A stretch of 64,000 nucleotides of DNA from Cupriavidus laharis (GCF_914271435.1 NZ_CAJZAI010000022.1:1-64000), one strand, 5' to 3'. Counted from the stretch's first letter, positions 24,716-34,022 are shown. The notes: generated from the letters alone by a model not told the origin. Numbers and translations: made by a program.

Positions 24716-25486
24716 TCAAACCTTGCCCGCTCGCCTCCCAATAAACCCAGCCATCACCCGCTGCGGCTCGCCATCGGCATAGCACTCGAGTTGAGCCCGG
24801 ATGCCTGCCACGCAGGCTTCGTCGAATCCCGGTTGGCTCATGGCCCGCAGGCGCTGCTTTGACATACGGATCGCCGTTGGCGGCTGTGCTGCCATCGCCT
24901 GCGCACGCGCGAGGGCGCGGGTCATCAACTGATCCGCTTCGCAAACCTCGGTGACTAGGCCGATCTCATAGGCGCGCGTACCCGAGATTAGGTCGCCTGA
25001 CAGCGAAAGCTGCGCGTTATGCGTGTGCCCGACATGCAGGGTCATCAGGTAGGAGCCCACGATGCTGGCTAGGCCGGCTTTCACCTCGGGCTGGCCCAAG
25101 CGGCTTTCCGGCGTGGCGATGCGCCAGTCCGCGCACAGCGCGATCTGGAGGCCCGCGCCCGCGGCCACCCCTTGCACCGCGGCAACGCAAGGCTTGTCCA
25201 GGTCGCGGATCGCCTGGTACGTAGCCCGTTGATGGGTAAGCCAGCTGGCAATCTGCTTCCAGTCCATCGCTGCGGCCTCGTTCAGGTCCTGACCGGCGCA
25301 GAAGGCGCGCGAGCCCTGGCCGGCAAGCACCACGGCGCGCACGTCGTCGCGCCGGTTGAGGTCGCCGAGCGCTGCAATCAGCCCGGCACGCAGTTCCGCA
25401 TTCACCGCGTTCATTCGCTCGGGCCGATTCAGCGTGACCAGCGCGACCGCGTCCGTCACGGTCACTTCGACGGCATTCTGTGTCAT
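24716..25486 (-). CDS. Enoyl-CoA hydratase/isomerase (crotonase family)
   Basis: 256 residues. The crotonase oxyanion-hole segments are SRAFCAGQDLNEAA (about 60-73) and VQGVAAGAGLQIALCADWRI (about 104-123). The region equivalent to the hydratase Glu pair reads LGQPEVKAGLASIVGSYL, with one clear Glu. It shares long stretches with the crotonase at 30867 (QPEV..GLAS..GSYLMTL; QPGFDEAC), so the two are paralogues, probably handling related acyl-CoAs. It lies downstream of a Bug gene and a LysR gene on the same strand. Confidence 0.88.
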   Translation of the reverse strand: MTQNAVEVTVTDAVALVTLNRPERMNAVNAELRAGLIAALGDLNRRDDVRAVVLAGQGSRAFCAGQDLNEAAAMDWKQIASWLTHQRATYQAIRDLDKPCVAAVQGVAAGAGLQIALCADWRIATPESRLGQPEVKAGLASIVGSYLMTLHVGHTHNAQLSLSGDLISGTRAYEIGLVTEVCEADQLMTRALARAQAMAAQPPTAIRMSKQRLRAMSQPGFDEACVAGIRAQLECYADGEPQRVMAGFIGRRAGKV

Positions 25487-25498
25487 ATCCTCACTCCT

Positions 25499-25525
25499 GT
25501 CTGGTGCGGTTGCCCCGTACCAGAC
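25499..25525. promoter_or_regulatory. Intercistronic hairpin
   Basis: GTCTGGT at 25499-25505 pairs with ACCAGAC at 25519-25525, with a GC-rich core between. It lies between the Bug stop (25544) and the crotonase start (25486) and lacks a T-run on the coding strand. It may adjust the relative level of the two cistrons. Confidence 0.35.
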
Positions 25526-25543
25526 TCATTTGAAAAAACCACA

Positions 25544-26536
25544 TTAGTCCAGCGTGGCACCAGTCAGCTTGACCACCTTGGCCCATTTAGCCGTGTCGGC
25601 CTGAATCAGCCGGGTATAGTCTGCGGGTGTGCCGGGCATCGGCTGCGCGCCGAGCGCAGACAGCTTTGACTTGAATTCCGGCATGGCGAGCGCCGTCTGC
25701 AGCCGCAGGTTCAGGAGCTTGACGACTTCGGGCGGGGTGCCCTTGGGCGCGGATACGCCGAACCAGATCGTCACGTCGAAGTCCGGTAGTCCGGATTCGG
25801 CGATGGTCGGGACCTTGGGCAGGGCCTCGGAGCGGTGGGCGCCGGTCAGGGCGATCGGCTTGACTTTGCCCGAAGCGATAAACTGGACCTGGTTGGCGAC
25901 GGTGTCGAACAACATGGAAATGCGGCCGCCGAACAGGTCGGTCAATGCTGCGCCGGTGCCCTTGTATGGGACGTGCGTGATATCGATGCCTGCCATCGAC
26001 CCGAACAACTCGCCGCTCAGATGGTTCGAACTGCCGTTACCCGCGGAGCCGAAGGTGAGGGAGCCCGGCTTCTGCCTGGCAAGCGCGATCAATTCCTTGA
26101 TGTTGTTGGCCGGGAGGGTGGGCGAGACGACCAGCAGATTGGGTGTCGATGCTACCGTGCCGACAGAGTCGAGGGCCTTGATCGGGTCGGTCTTGAGGTG
26201 GCGGTACAAGGACGGATTGATGGCCATCGTACCGGTGGTACCGAAGTACAGGGTATAACCGTCGGCTGGAGATGAGGCCGCCACCTCGGTGGCGATATTG
26301 CCGCCCGCGCCGCCGCGATTGTCGACGATGACGGACTGGCTCAATTGCTGTCCGAGGTATTGGGCTACGAGCCTGGCCATCGAGTCGGTCGGGCCGCCGG
26401 GCGGGAAGGGCACCACTATCCTGATTGGTTTATCGGGATAGCTGGGCTGTGCATTGGCCAAGGGCGCTGCCGCGAGCGCACAGGACAGTACGAGAGCGCT
26501 CCGGAGTGAAGCTAATGCATTCAAGGTCGTCTCCAT
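25544..26536 (-). CDS. Bug/TctC-type periplasmic receptor (2)
   Basis: 330 residues. The signal peptide covers about residues 1-29 (LVLSCALAAAPLANA). Mature-protein motifs are PIRIVVPFPPGGPTDSMARL and VIVDNRGGAGGNIA, and the ligand-domain hinge HVPYKGTGAALTDL. The gene follows the LysR gene at 26651 by 114 bp, and that gap contains a TATATCAGATATCC motif matching one in the LysR/receptor-3 divergent promoter. It is therefore probably controlled by that regulator and cotranscribed with the crotonase at 24716. Confidence 0.9.
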   Translation of the reverse strand: METTLNALASLRSALVLSCALAAAPLANAQPSYPDKPIRIVVPFPPGGPTDSMARLVAQYLGQQLSQSVIVDNRGGAGGNIATEVAASSPADGYTLYFGTTGTMAINPSLYRHLKTDPIKALDSVGTVASTPNLLVVSPTLPANNIKELIALARQKPGSLTFGSAGNGSSNHLSGELFGSMAGIDITHVPYKGTGAALTDLFGGRISMLFDTVANQVQFIASGKVKPIALTGAHRSEALPKVPTIAESGLPDFDVTIWFGVSAPKGTPPEVVKLLNLRLQTALAMPEFKSKLSALGAQPMPGTPADYTRLIQADTAKWAKVVKLTGATLD

Positions 26537-26614
26537 GGATAGATGCTCGCCTCTCTGTGGAGGCGCGCCGGCAAGTGTAGAGATTGCCGGAGTTCAGCCA
26601 TAGAGAGAGCGCGC

Positions 26615-26628
26615 TATATCAGATATCC
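26615..26628. promoter_or_regulatory. Putative LysR-type operator, site A
   Basis: TATATCAGATATCC contains a GATATCTGATATAG-like dyad (ATATC-N-GATAT). It lies 79 bp upstream of the Bug gene that starts at 26536. A 12/14 match occurs at 27577-27590 in front of the LysR gene and the divergent operon. Confidence 0.55.
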
Positions 26629-26650
26629 TTTTCTTGCATGCATCGCCGCA

Positions 26651-27553
26651 CTATGCGGACTCAGCCTCGGGCTCGCCGATCAGGCGACGCACGATGCGCG
26701 CCACCTCCCGCGCCGCGCGGCTGAGTGGCCGATGCGTGGTGGTGGAAAGTACAACCAGCCGCGGCAGCTCCGGGTCGACAATGCGGCGAGCCTCGAACTG
26801 GCCAGCCGCAACTTCCTTGGCGACGGTCTGCGGGCTAAGCACAGCGTAGCATCCCTGACGGCTGATGATCGACTTCTGCGCCTCCAGCGAATCTGCCTCG
26901 ATTACCACGTCGATCCCCACGTGCAGGCGCCGCGCCACGTCGCCGACCGCGACGCGTAAAGCATTGGGGCTCGCCGGGAGGACCAGCGGCAGCCCGTCCA
27001 GTTCTCGGAAGCGCACCGTCTTGCCACCACTCTCGCTGTTTCGCATACCTACCAGCATCAATTGCGAGACGGTCAGTACTTCTTCAACGCTCGCTTGCGC
27101 ATGCCGATAGCGGCTGAGCAGCGCGATGTCGGCGCGGCCTTCTGCCAGCCACTCTTCGATCTGGCCGCTGAAGCCCTCCAGCATGCGCAGCCGCACGGCC
27201 GGGTACACCCGGCGCACTACCTCGAACAGGTCGCCGGCGATGCCGCGCATCACCGAAGGCAGCAGCGCCAGCGTTACCACGCCCGATGGCGCCTGGCCCA
27301 GATCGCGCATATCCGCTACGAGCTGTTCGCCGTTGATCACCATGCTTCTTGCCCTGGGTAGGGCAGCCTCTCCCAGTTCGGTCAGCGTGACGCCGCGCCC
27401 GGTACGGTAGAAGAGCGGGCCGCCCAGCTCACTCTCCAGGGCGGCGATGATGCGGCTCAGCGACGGCTGGGTCAGCCCGAGCACGACCGCCGCCTGCGAG
27501 ATATTCCCAAACTCCGCTACTTCGACAAGAGCGCGGAGTGCCTTGAGCTCCAT
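26651..27553 (-). CDS. LysR-type regulator
   Basis: 300 residues. LysR HTH: LKALRALVEVAEFGNISQAA followed by VLGLTQPSLSRIIAALESELG. The co-inducer domain runs from about residue 90, with GVVTLALLPSVMRGIAG starting it, in the style of CatR/NAC-like members. It sits between two catabolic units: one on its own strand (25544, 24716) and one divergent (27704-34022). The shared dyad motifs on both sides suggest that it controls both and itself. Confidence 0.88.
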   Translation of the reverse strand: MELKALRALVEVAEFGNISQAAVVLGLTQPSLSRIIAALESELGGPLFYRTGRGVTLTELGEAALPRARSMVINGEQLVADMRDLGQAPSGVVTLALLPSVMRGIAGDLFEVVRRVYPAVRLRMLEGFSGQIEEWLAEGRADIALLSRYRHAQASVEEVLTVSQLMLVGMRNSESGGKTVRFRELDGLPLVLPASPNALRVAVGDVARRLHVGIDVVIEADSLEAQKSIISRQGCYAVLSPQTVAKEVAAGQFEARRIVDPELPRLVVLSTTTHRPLSRAAREVARIVRRLIGEPEAESA

Positions 27554-27576
27554 ACGCGTACCCCATTCGAATCTTG

Positions 27577-27590
27577 TATATCTGGTATCC
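27577..27590. promoter_or_regulatory. Putative LysR-type operator, site B
   Basis: TATATCTGGTATCC lies 24 bp upstream of the LysR start and about 115 bp upstream of the divergent Bug gene. It matches site A at 26615 in 12 of 14 positions. A LysR recognition site next to its own gene is the usual arrangement. Confidence 0.55.
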
Positions 27591-27703
27591 CGGTCATTCT
27601 ATAGGAGCATGGTGGCGCCGTTGCTAAACTCGCCCGGTATTTGCTGCCGAGAGGCTAAAGCTCTGGCAACGCCAAACAAAAAACATATCGGAGACAACCC
27701 AAA

Positions 27704-28675
27704 ATGAAGATTCCTCCTTGTCTGTTGCGCGCGATGGTAGTCTTTGCGGCGTTGCCGCTGGCCGCCGTGCAGGCGCACGCCGCTTATCCCGACAGGCCGA
27801 TCCGGCTGGTGGTGCCCTACACCCCGGGCGGTGTGACCGACCTGCTCGCGCGGGCGGTCGCCAAGGCGCTGTCGGAGCGGGTGCAGCAGTCGGTCATCGT
27901 CGATAACCGTGCCGGCGCCGGCGGCAACATCGGTGCCGAGGTGGTCGCCAAATCGCCCGCCGATGGCTACACCTTGTTGATGGGATCGGCCGCGACCCAG
28001 GCGATCAATGCAAGCCTGTACAAGCGCTTGCCCTATGACCACATCAAGGATTTCGCGCCCATCACCCTGGTGGCCGAAGTGCCGAATATCCTGGTGGTCA
28101 ATCCGTTGATGCCGGCGCGCAACGTGTCCGAACTGATTGCCTATGGGAAGGCAAATCCTGACAAGCTGAGTTTCGGCTCATCGGGCACGGGCGGCACCAT
28201 TCACCTGTCGGGCGAGCTATTCAAGAGCATGGCCGGCGTGAAGATGTTGCATGTGCCGTATAAAGGCAGCGCGCCGGCAGTGTCGGACCTGCTTGCCGGG
28301 CAGATCAATCTGATGTTCGACAGTTCCGTCGCACCCTATGTGAAGAGTGGCAAGTTGCGCGCACTGGCCGTCACCAGCGCCAAGCGCTCGCCGGTCTTGC
28401 CTGATGTGCCGACCATGGCGGAGGCCGGCTTGCCGGGCTACGAGGCCACCGCATGGTTCGGCATCCTCGCGCCGGCAGGCACGCCGCCCTCCATCGTCGA
28501 CAAACTGAACAAGAACCTGGTTGCCATCCTGCGCGACGCGGAGATGCGCAAATGGATGCAGTCGCAAGGCGCGGATGCTATTGGTGACACTCCGTCCGAG
28601 TTTGCCGCTTACATCAAGACCGAAACCGCCAAATGGGCCCGCGTGGTCAAGGAAGCGGGCGTCAGCGCCGACTGA
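27704..28675 (+). CDS. Bug/TctC-type periplasmic receptor (3)
   Basis: 323 residues. The signal peptide ends near residue 26 (AAVQAHAAYP). Motifs are PIRLVVPYTPGGVTDLLARA and VIVDNRAGAGGNIGAE. It is the first gene of the divergent operon controlled from 27553-27704 and is preceded by CGGAGACA. It is followed by an ADP-forming acyl-CoA synthetase, two crotonases and an aldehyde dehydrogenase, so its ligand is probably the acid that the operon degrades. Confidence 0.92.
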   Translation: MKIPPCLLRAMVVFAALPLAAVQAHAAYPDRPIRLVVPYTPGGVTDLLARAVAKALSERVQQSVIVDNRAGAGGNIGAEVVAKSPADGYTLLMGSAATQAINASLYKRLPYDHIKDFAPITLVAEVPNILVVNPLMPARNVSELIAYGKANPDKLSFGSSGTGGTIHLSGELFKSMAGVKMLHVPYKGSAPAVSDLLAGQINLMFDSSVAPYVKSGKLRALAVTSAKRSPVLPDVPTMAEAGLPGYEATAWFGILAPAGTPPSIVDKLNKNLVAILRDAEMRKWMQSQGADAIGDTPSEFAAYIKTETAKWARVVKEAGVSAD

Positions 28676-28704
28676 GCTGCGCCGGCGTGGCATCACAACT
28701 AACA

Positions 28705-30870
28705 ATGCATATGGATACCAGACCCGACTCTCTCGCTGCCGCACTGGCACCGAAGTCCGTTGCCATTATCGGCGCATCGGATAATCCGGACAAGGTGGGT
28801 GGCCGGCCCGTCGACTACCTCCGGCGTTTCGGCTATGCCGGCAATATCTACCCGGTCAATCCCACCCGCAGCGTGGTGCAAGGCCTGCCTTGCTACCCCG
28901 ATGTGGCCTCACTGCCGGAGGCGCCCGATCTTGCCATCGTGGCGGTAGCCGGCGCCGCGGTGGCAACCACGGTGCGCGCCTGCGCCGCCAGAGGCGTGCG
29001 CACGGCCATCATTCTTAGTTCCGGCTTTGGCGAAACCGGTGAAGACGGCCTCCAGCAGCAAGCTGAACTGGCCCAGGTGGCTGCGCGCGCCGGGATGCGC
29101 CTGGTCGGCCCCAACTCCCAGGGTCTCGCCAACTTCAGCAACGGCGCCGTGGCCAACTTCAGCACGATGTTCACGCAACTGGCGCCGCAAGACGGGCCGG
29201 TGGCTATCGTCAGCCAGAGCGGTGCCACCAGCGCCGCCCTGTACACCTTACTGCGCGAGCGGGGGGTAGGCGTGCGTTATGTACTGGCGACCGGCAACGA
29301 GGCCGACACGACCGTATCGGAGCTGGCACAAGTTGTCACCGAAGACCCGGCGATCAAGCTGATTGTGCTTTACATGGAGAGCCTGCAAGATCCCGAAGTG
29401 CTGGCGGCGGCTGCTGCGCAGGCGCGCCGCAAGGGGATTCCCATCGTCATGCTCAAGGCTGGGCGCAGCGCCAGCGGCATGGCGGCGGCGCAGTCCCACA
29501 CCGGCGCCCTGGTCAATGAAGATGGCGTAGTGGACGCCTTCCTGCACCGCCATGCAATCTGGCGCGTGGCCGATCCTGCGAGCATCGTCAATGTGGCCGA
29601 GTTGTACCTCAAGGGCATGCGGTCGCTCGGGCGCGGACTGGTAGTGGTGAGCAATAGCGGCTCGTCGTGCGTGATGTGCGCGGATATGGCGGACGAACTG
29701 GGCTTGCAGCTGGGAGAGCTGGCGTCGTCCACACGCGAGCGCATCAAGGAGGCGCTGGCGTCATTTGCGACGTGTTCCAATCCGATCGATCTTACTACGG
29801 CGCTGCTCGGTAACAGCGGCGCGCTGGGCGGCGTGCTACGGGCACTGGGGGAGGATCCCGCGGGCGATCTGTACCTGATCAGCCTGCCGGTGGCGGGCGC
29901 CGGCTATGACCTGGAGCGCCTCGCCGAAGATACGGCGGCCTTCGAGGCGGCGACCGGCAAGACCGTGGTGGTGACCGCCACCCTGGCGTCGGCGCTGGCG
30001 CCATTCCGGCGGCGCGGCCTGGTCACCTTCGCCAGTGAACGGCAAGCCATGCTGGCGCTGGACCAGGCCTCGCGCCACTTCGCGCTGATGCATGCGGCGC
30101 CGCCCGCAGCGCCAGATGGCGAGGGCATCGTGCTGCCCGAAGGCGCCGCGCCTTTCCTCAGCGAAGCCGACAGCCTGGCCGTAGCGACCAGCGCCGGGCT
30201 GCCGGTGGCCGCATACTGGGTGTGCCACGACGTGGACCAAGCGCTTGCCGCCTGGCGGCAACTGGGCGGCGCGGTAGCGGTGAAAGCGTGTTCCGAAGCC
30301 CTACCGCACAAATCCGAGTATGGGCTGGTCTTCCTCAATGCCAACAGCGAAGACGCCGTGCGCAGCGCCTTCGAATCCTGCCGCGACGGCATGGCCACGC
30401 TGGGGGTGCCGTGGGGCGGCGTGATCGTGGCGCGGATGGAGCGCGGCCGCCGCGAGTTTGCCATTGGCGGCAAGACCGACCCGGTGTTCGGGCCAGTGAT
30501 CATGGTCAGCGACGGCGGCAAGTACATCGAAGCCATGCCTGACTTCTGCTTGCTGGTGCCGCCGTTCGACGCCGCGGAAGTGCGCACGGCGCTCTCCCGG
30601 CTGCGTGTGGCGCCGCTATTTGCCGGCGTGCGCGGCGAAGCCCCCATGGATGTAACGGCTCTGTGCGATGCGGTGGTTGCCGTTGCAGCGGTCATGCAGC
30701 GCAGCGGTGGCGAGATCGCTTCGATCGACTTGAACCCCGTGATGGTCCGCTCCGAGGGGGAAGGCGTAGTGATCGTCGACGCACTGATCGAGCGCCAGCC
30801 GCATGCCCACTCCGTCAGCGTGAGCGGTAGCGCCCACGCAACAAAAACCGTTGAGGAAATGAAGTCATGA
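28705..30870 (+). CDS. ADP-forming acyl-CoA synthetase (fused alpha-beta type)
   Basis: About 721 residues from ATG 28705 (ATG 28711 also possible). The frame is open back into the previous gene, but that part is an overlap artefact. Domain order: CoA-binding domain (PKSVAIIGASDNPDKVGGRP..YPVNP), succinyl-CoA-ligase-like domain with the phosphohistidine loop region (KAGRSASGMAAAQSHTGALV; His of SHTGA), then an ATP-grasp domain (AVKACSEALPHKSEYGLVFL, and a C-terminal IDLNPVMV). The reaction is acid + CoA + ATP to acyl-CoA + ADP + Pi. Its place with crotonases and an aldehyde dehydrogenase suggests activation of a hydroxylated or branched acid. Confidence 0.9.
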   Translation: MHMDTRPDSLAAALAPKSVAIIGASDNPDKVGGRPVDYLRRFGYAGNIYPVNPTRSVVQGLPCYPDVASLPEAPDLAIVAVAGAAVATTVRACAARGVRTAIILSSGFGETGEDGLQQQAELAQVAARAGMRLVGPNSQGLANFSNGAVANFSTMFTQLAPQDGPVAIVSQSGATSAALYTLLRERGVGVRYVLATGNEADTTVSELAQVVTEDPAIKLIVLYMESLQDPEVLAAAAAQARRKGIPIVMLKAGRSASGMAAAQSHTGALVNEDGVVDAFLHRHAIWRVADPASIVNVAELYLKGMRSLGRGLVVVSNSGSSCVMCADMADELGLQLGELASSTRERIKEALASFATCSNPIDLTTALLGNSGALGGVLRALGEDPAGDLYLISLPVAGAGYDLERLAEDTAAFEAATGKTVVVTATLASALAPFRRRGLVTFASERQAMLALDQASRHFALMHAAPPAAPDGEGIVLPEGAAPFLSEADSLAVATSAGLPVAAYWVCHDVDQALAAWRQLGGAVAVKACSEALPHKSEYGLVFLNANSEDAVRSAFESCRDGMATLGVPWGGVIVARMERGRREFAIGGKTDPVFGPVIMVSDGGKYIEAMPDFCLLVPPFDAAEVRTALSRLRVAPLFAGVRGEAPMDVTALCDAVVAVAAVMQRSGGEIASIDLNPVMVRSEGEGVVIVDALIERQPHAHSVSVSGSAHATKTVEEMKS

Positions 30871-31664
30871 ACACGATGAAACAGTACGTGCGCGTCGAAT
30901 GCCAGCAAGCGATAGCCCTGGTGACGCTCGATCATCCCGAGTCGCTCAATGCCATCAGCGGCCCGATGCGCAATGCACTGATCGCCGCGCTGGAAGAACT
31001 CAATGCCGATGGCGCCATCCGCGCCATCGTGCTGACCGGATCCGGGGATCGCGCTTTCTCTTCCGGGCAAGACCTGGCCGAGGCGGCCAGCTTTAAGACC
31101 GAGGAAGTGGAAGGTTGGATGAGGCACCAGCGTGCCATGTTCCAGGCCGTGCGCAATCTTGACAAGCCGCTGGTGGTGGCTTTCAACGGCACCGCAGCCG
31201 GCACCGGTTTCCAGATCGGCTTGCTGGCCGATATCCGCGTCGGCTTTGCCGACATGTCGATCGGACAGCCCGAAGTGCGTGTCGGCCTGGCCAGCATTCT
31301 CGGCTCCTACCTGATGACGCTGTTCCTGAGCCGGTCGCACAATGTGGAGATGTCCTTGCTCGGCCGCCTGATCACGGGCGAGCGCGCCTATCAGCTTGGC
31401 ATCCTCAATGTCCTGGCCGAGCGGGGGCAAGTGTTGTCCAAGGCGATGGAGATCGCTGGCGAGTTCGCCGAGCTGCCCGTCAATGCCGTGCGGCTGACCA
31501 AGGAGCGTTTCCGCGTGCTGACCCAGCCCGGATTTGACGAGGCCTGTGCCGCGGTGATCCGCTATCACCGCGACGAATATGCCACCGGCGAACCCCAGGC
31601 AATCATGCGTGGTTTCCTGGATGCACGCGGCCGCCGTCGCCGCGAAAGCGAAACCGCTGCTTAA
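30867..31664 (+). CDS. Enoyl-CoA hydratase/isomerase (crotonase family)
   Basis: 265 residues. The ATG overlaps the synthetase stop (ATGA at 30867-30870), so translation is coupled. Oxyanion-hole segments are DRAFSSGQDLAEAA and AFNGTAAGTGFQIGLLADIR. Paralogous to the crotonase at 24716. The C-terminal end DARGRRRRESETAA is strongly basic and probably disordered. It likely hydrates or isomerises the acyl-CoA made by the upstream synthetase. Confidence 0.88.
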   Translation: MNTMKQYVRVECQQAIALVTLDHPESLNAISGPMRNALIAALEELNADGAIRAIVLTGSGDRAFSSGQDLAEAASFKTEEVEGWMRHQRAMFQAVRNLDKPLVVAFNGTAAGTGFQIGLLADIRVGFADMSIGQPEVRVGLASILGSYLMTLFLSRSHNVEMSLLGRLITGERAYQLGILNVLAERGQVLSKAMEIAGEFAELPVNAVRLTKERFRVLTQPGFDEACAAVIRYHRDEYATGEPQAIMRGFLDARGRRRRESETAA

Positions 31665-31748
31665 CGCCAACCGCGCGGACTGCGCCCGCCCCCTGTGTGC
31701 GCAGTCCGCAGCCGGTGCGGACACTTCTTTATTCCGATTCGAGTTTCG

Positions 31749-33173
31749 ATGCATTACTATCAGCACGCCTATATCGATGGCGCGTCGCGAGATTTTGCGC
31801 CGCGTGCGAGCCTGACCCTCCTGGACTCCTTCACAGAACAGCCACTCGCCGAGGTTGCCTTGGCCGGCGAGGGCGAAGCCTGCGCGGCGGTGAATGCGGC
31901 GAAACTGGCCTTCGAAGGCTGGTCGCGCACGCCGGTGGCCGAGCGGGCGGCCGCGCTGCGCCGCATTGGCGCGTTGCTGGCGCAGGAGGGGGACTTCCTG
32001 GCCGAAGCCATCACGCGCGAGGTCGGCATGCCCTTCAAGCTGTCGCGGCGCATCCAGGTACAAGGACCGGTGGCCGCGTGGGCGACGTATGCGGACCTGG
32101 CCGAGCGCTTCAACTTCAGCAGCAAGATCGGGCATTCGGTGGTTACCCAGGATGCCGCCGGCGTGGTGGCGTGCATCACGCCATGGAACTATCCACTGCA
32201 CCAGATCACGGCCAAGGTGGCGCCAGCGCTCGCTGCCGGCTGCACGGTGGTGCTCAAGCCCTCCGAGCTGGCGCCGGCAGCCGCGTTCGCGCTGGTGCGT
32301 GCGGCCGCGGCCGCCGGCGTGCCGCGCGGGGTCTTCAACATGGTGATGGGCGAAGGCGTGGTGGTGGGCGAGACGCTTGCCGCCCATGCCGACGTGGATA
32401 TGGTGTCGTTCACCGGATCGACTGCCGCTGGTAGGCGCGTAGCCAGTGTGGCGGGCGCGGGCATCAAGCGGGTGACGCTCGAACTCGGTGGCAAGTCGGC
32501 TTCCGTGGTGCTGCCCGACGCGGATCTTCCCTTGGCGATGCGCCATGCGCTGGGCGCCTGCTTCCTGAATAGCGGACAGACCTGTACCGCGACCACACGC
32601 CTGCTGGTACCAGCGACGCACTACGAAACCTGCGTGCAACTGCTGCGGCAGGGCATCGCCGGCTATGTCATGGGCGACCCGATGGCGCCGGCCACCACGC
32701 TCGGGCCGCTGCTGTCCGCGCAGCAACGCGAGCGCGTGTTGGGTTACATCGACGCCGCGCTTGCCGAAGGCGCCGAACTGATCGCAGGCGGGCGGGATGC
32801 CAGCGAACAGCCCTCCGCAGGTTATTTCGTGCCGCCTACCGTGCTCGGAAATGTCGGCGCGCACGCCAGGATTGCCCAGGAGGAGGTGTTCGGCCCGGTA
32901 CTCACATTGATGACCTATGAATCGCTGGAGGACGCCATCGCGATTGCCAACGGCACCGTCTACGGACTGGCGGCCGCGGTCTGGTCGAGCGATCCGCAGC
33001 AAGCCATGGCGGTGGCCTCGCGCCTGCGTGCCGGCCAGGTCGACATCAACGGCGCCCGGTTCAATCCGCTGGCGCCGTTCGGCGGCTTCAAGCAATCCGG
33101 TGTGGGCCGCGAGAACGGCATCGCCGGACTCGAGGAATTCGTCGAACCGCGCGCCATCCAGCTTCCCGCCTGA
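31749..33173 (+). CDS. NAD(P)-dependent aldehyde dehydrogenase
   Basis: 474 residues from ATG 31749; an upstream ATG at 31695 gives a leader that does not resemble the family. Catalytic Asn in ITPWNYPLHQITAKVA, Glu in LELGGKSASVV and the nucleophile Cys in NSGQTCTATTRLL are all present. The final QSGVGRENGIAGLEEFVEPR is typical. It probably oxidises an aldehyde released by one of the crotonases (as in lyase-type crotonases) to the acid. It sits 36 bp upstream of the second crotonase gene of the operon. Confidence 0.9.
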   Translation: MHYYQHAYIDGASRDFAPRASLTLLDSFTEQPLAEVALAGEGEACAAVNAAKLAFEGWSRTPVAERAAALRRIGALLAQEGDFLAEAITREVGMPFKLSRRIQVQGPVAAWATYADLAERFNFSSKIGHSVVTQDAAGVVACITPWNYPLHQITAKVAPALAAGCTVVLKPSELAPAAAFALVRAAAAAGVPRGVFNMVMGEGVVVGETLAAHADVDMVSFTGSTAAGRRVASVAGAGIKRVTLELGGKSASVVLPDADLPLAMRHALGACFLNSGQTCTATTRLLVPATHYETCVQLLRQGIAGYVMGDPMAPATTLGPLLSAQQRERVLGYIDAALAEGAELIAGGRDASEQPSAGYFVPPTVLGNVGAHARIAQEEVFGPVLTLMTYESLEDAIAIANGTVYGLAAAVWSSDPQQAMAVASRLRAGQVDINGARFNPLAPFGGFKQSGVGRENGIAGLEEFVEPRAIQLPA

Positions 33174-33209
33174 ACACCACAACGCGCATGCAACCACAAG
33201 GACACAGTC

Positions 33210-34022
33210 ATGGCCTACGAGCAAGTCAAGTATGAAGTCAGCGACCTGGTCGCCACGATCACCTTCAACCGCCCCGATCGCCTCAACGCGCTGACCCGGA
33301 TCATGGAGGCGGAAATCCGCGAGGCCATGCAACAGGCCGACCGCGATCGCGACGTGCGTGCCATCGTCCTGACCGGCGCCGGGCGCGGGTTTTGCGCGGG
33401 CATGGATATGGATGAGCTGGAAGTGCTACCTCCGGGCGATATTCGGGAGGAGAAGTGGATGCGCCCCTTTGATATGAACCGCCGCGCCGATTACCAAACG
33501 CGCTATTCCTACTTCCCGGCGGTACAGAAGCCAATCATTGCCGCCGTCAACGGCGCGGCCGCCGGGCTGGGCTTAATCATGGCGCTCTATAGCGATATCC
33601 GTTTCGCCAGCGAGACTGCGGTCTTCAGCACCGCCTTCGCCAAGCGGGGCCTGATCGCCGAGCACGGCATCGCGTGGATACTGCCGCGCGTGGTTGGCCC
33701 GGGGCATGCCGCGGATCTGCTGCTGTCGTCGCGCAAGGTCACGGCTGAAGAGGCGCTGCGCATGGGACTGGTCAACCGGATCACGCCGCCCGATGCGCTC
33801 CTGGCCCAGGCGCACAGCTACGCGCGCGATCTCGCCGACAATGTGTCGCCGCGCTCGATTCGCGTGATGAAGCGGCAACTGTGGGAGACCCCGTATCAAA
33901 GCCTCGGCGAGGCGATCATGGATGCCAACCAGGAAATGTTCCTGAGCATCCAGAGCGCGGATTTCAAGGAAGGCGTGGCACACTTTCAGCAGCGGCGGCC
34001 GGCAGCGTTCACTGGGGAATAG
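33210..34022 (+). CDS. Enoyl-CoA hydratase/isomerase (crotonase family)
   Basis: 270 residues. Oxyanion-hole motifs are GRGFCAGMDMDELE and VNGAAAGLGLIMALYSDIRF. The helix that carries the hydratase Glu reads AFAKRGLIAEHGIAWILPRV. It differs clearly from the two other crotonases here and resembles the larger-insert branch (DIREEKWMRPFDMNRRADYQ between the two oxyanion segments). It is the last gene of the 27704 operon. The sequence then runs into transposon scraps, so downstream genes may have been lost. Confidence 0.88.
   Translation: MAYEQVKYEVSDLVATITFNRPDRLNALTRIMEAEIREAMQQADRDRDVRAIVLTGAGRGFCAGMDMDELEVLPPGDIREEKWMRPFDMNRRADYQTRYSYFPAVQKPIIAAVNGAAAGLGLIMALYSDIRFASETAVFSTAFAKRGLIAEHGIAWILPRVVGPGHAADLLLSSRKVTAEEALRMGLVNRITPPDALLAQAHSYARDLADNVSPRSIRVMKRQLWETPYQSLGEAIMDANQEMFLSIQSADFKEGVAHFQQRRPAAFTGE

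Noticed and set aside
25212..25225. TACGTA in the crotonase gene at 24716 as a fourth LacI-type operator
   Set aside because: Flanking bases do not match the AAATGA...CATTT arms, and it lies deep within a coding region.
29904..33332. 1142-codon open frame on the minus strand
   Set aside because: It is antisense to the acyl-CoA synthetase, crotonase and aldehyde dehydrogenase genes, is rich in Arg, His and Gly without any domain, and is a normal artefact of high-GC coding DNA.
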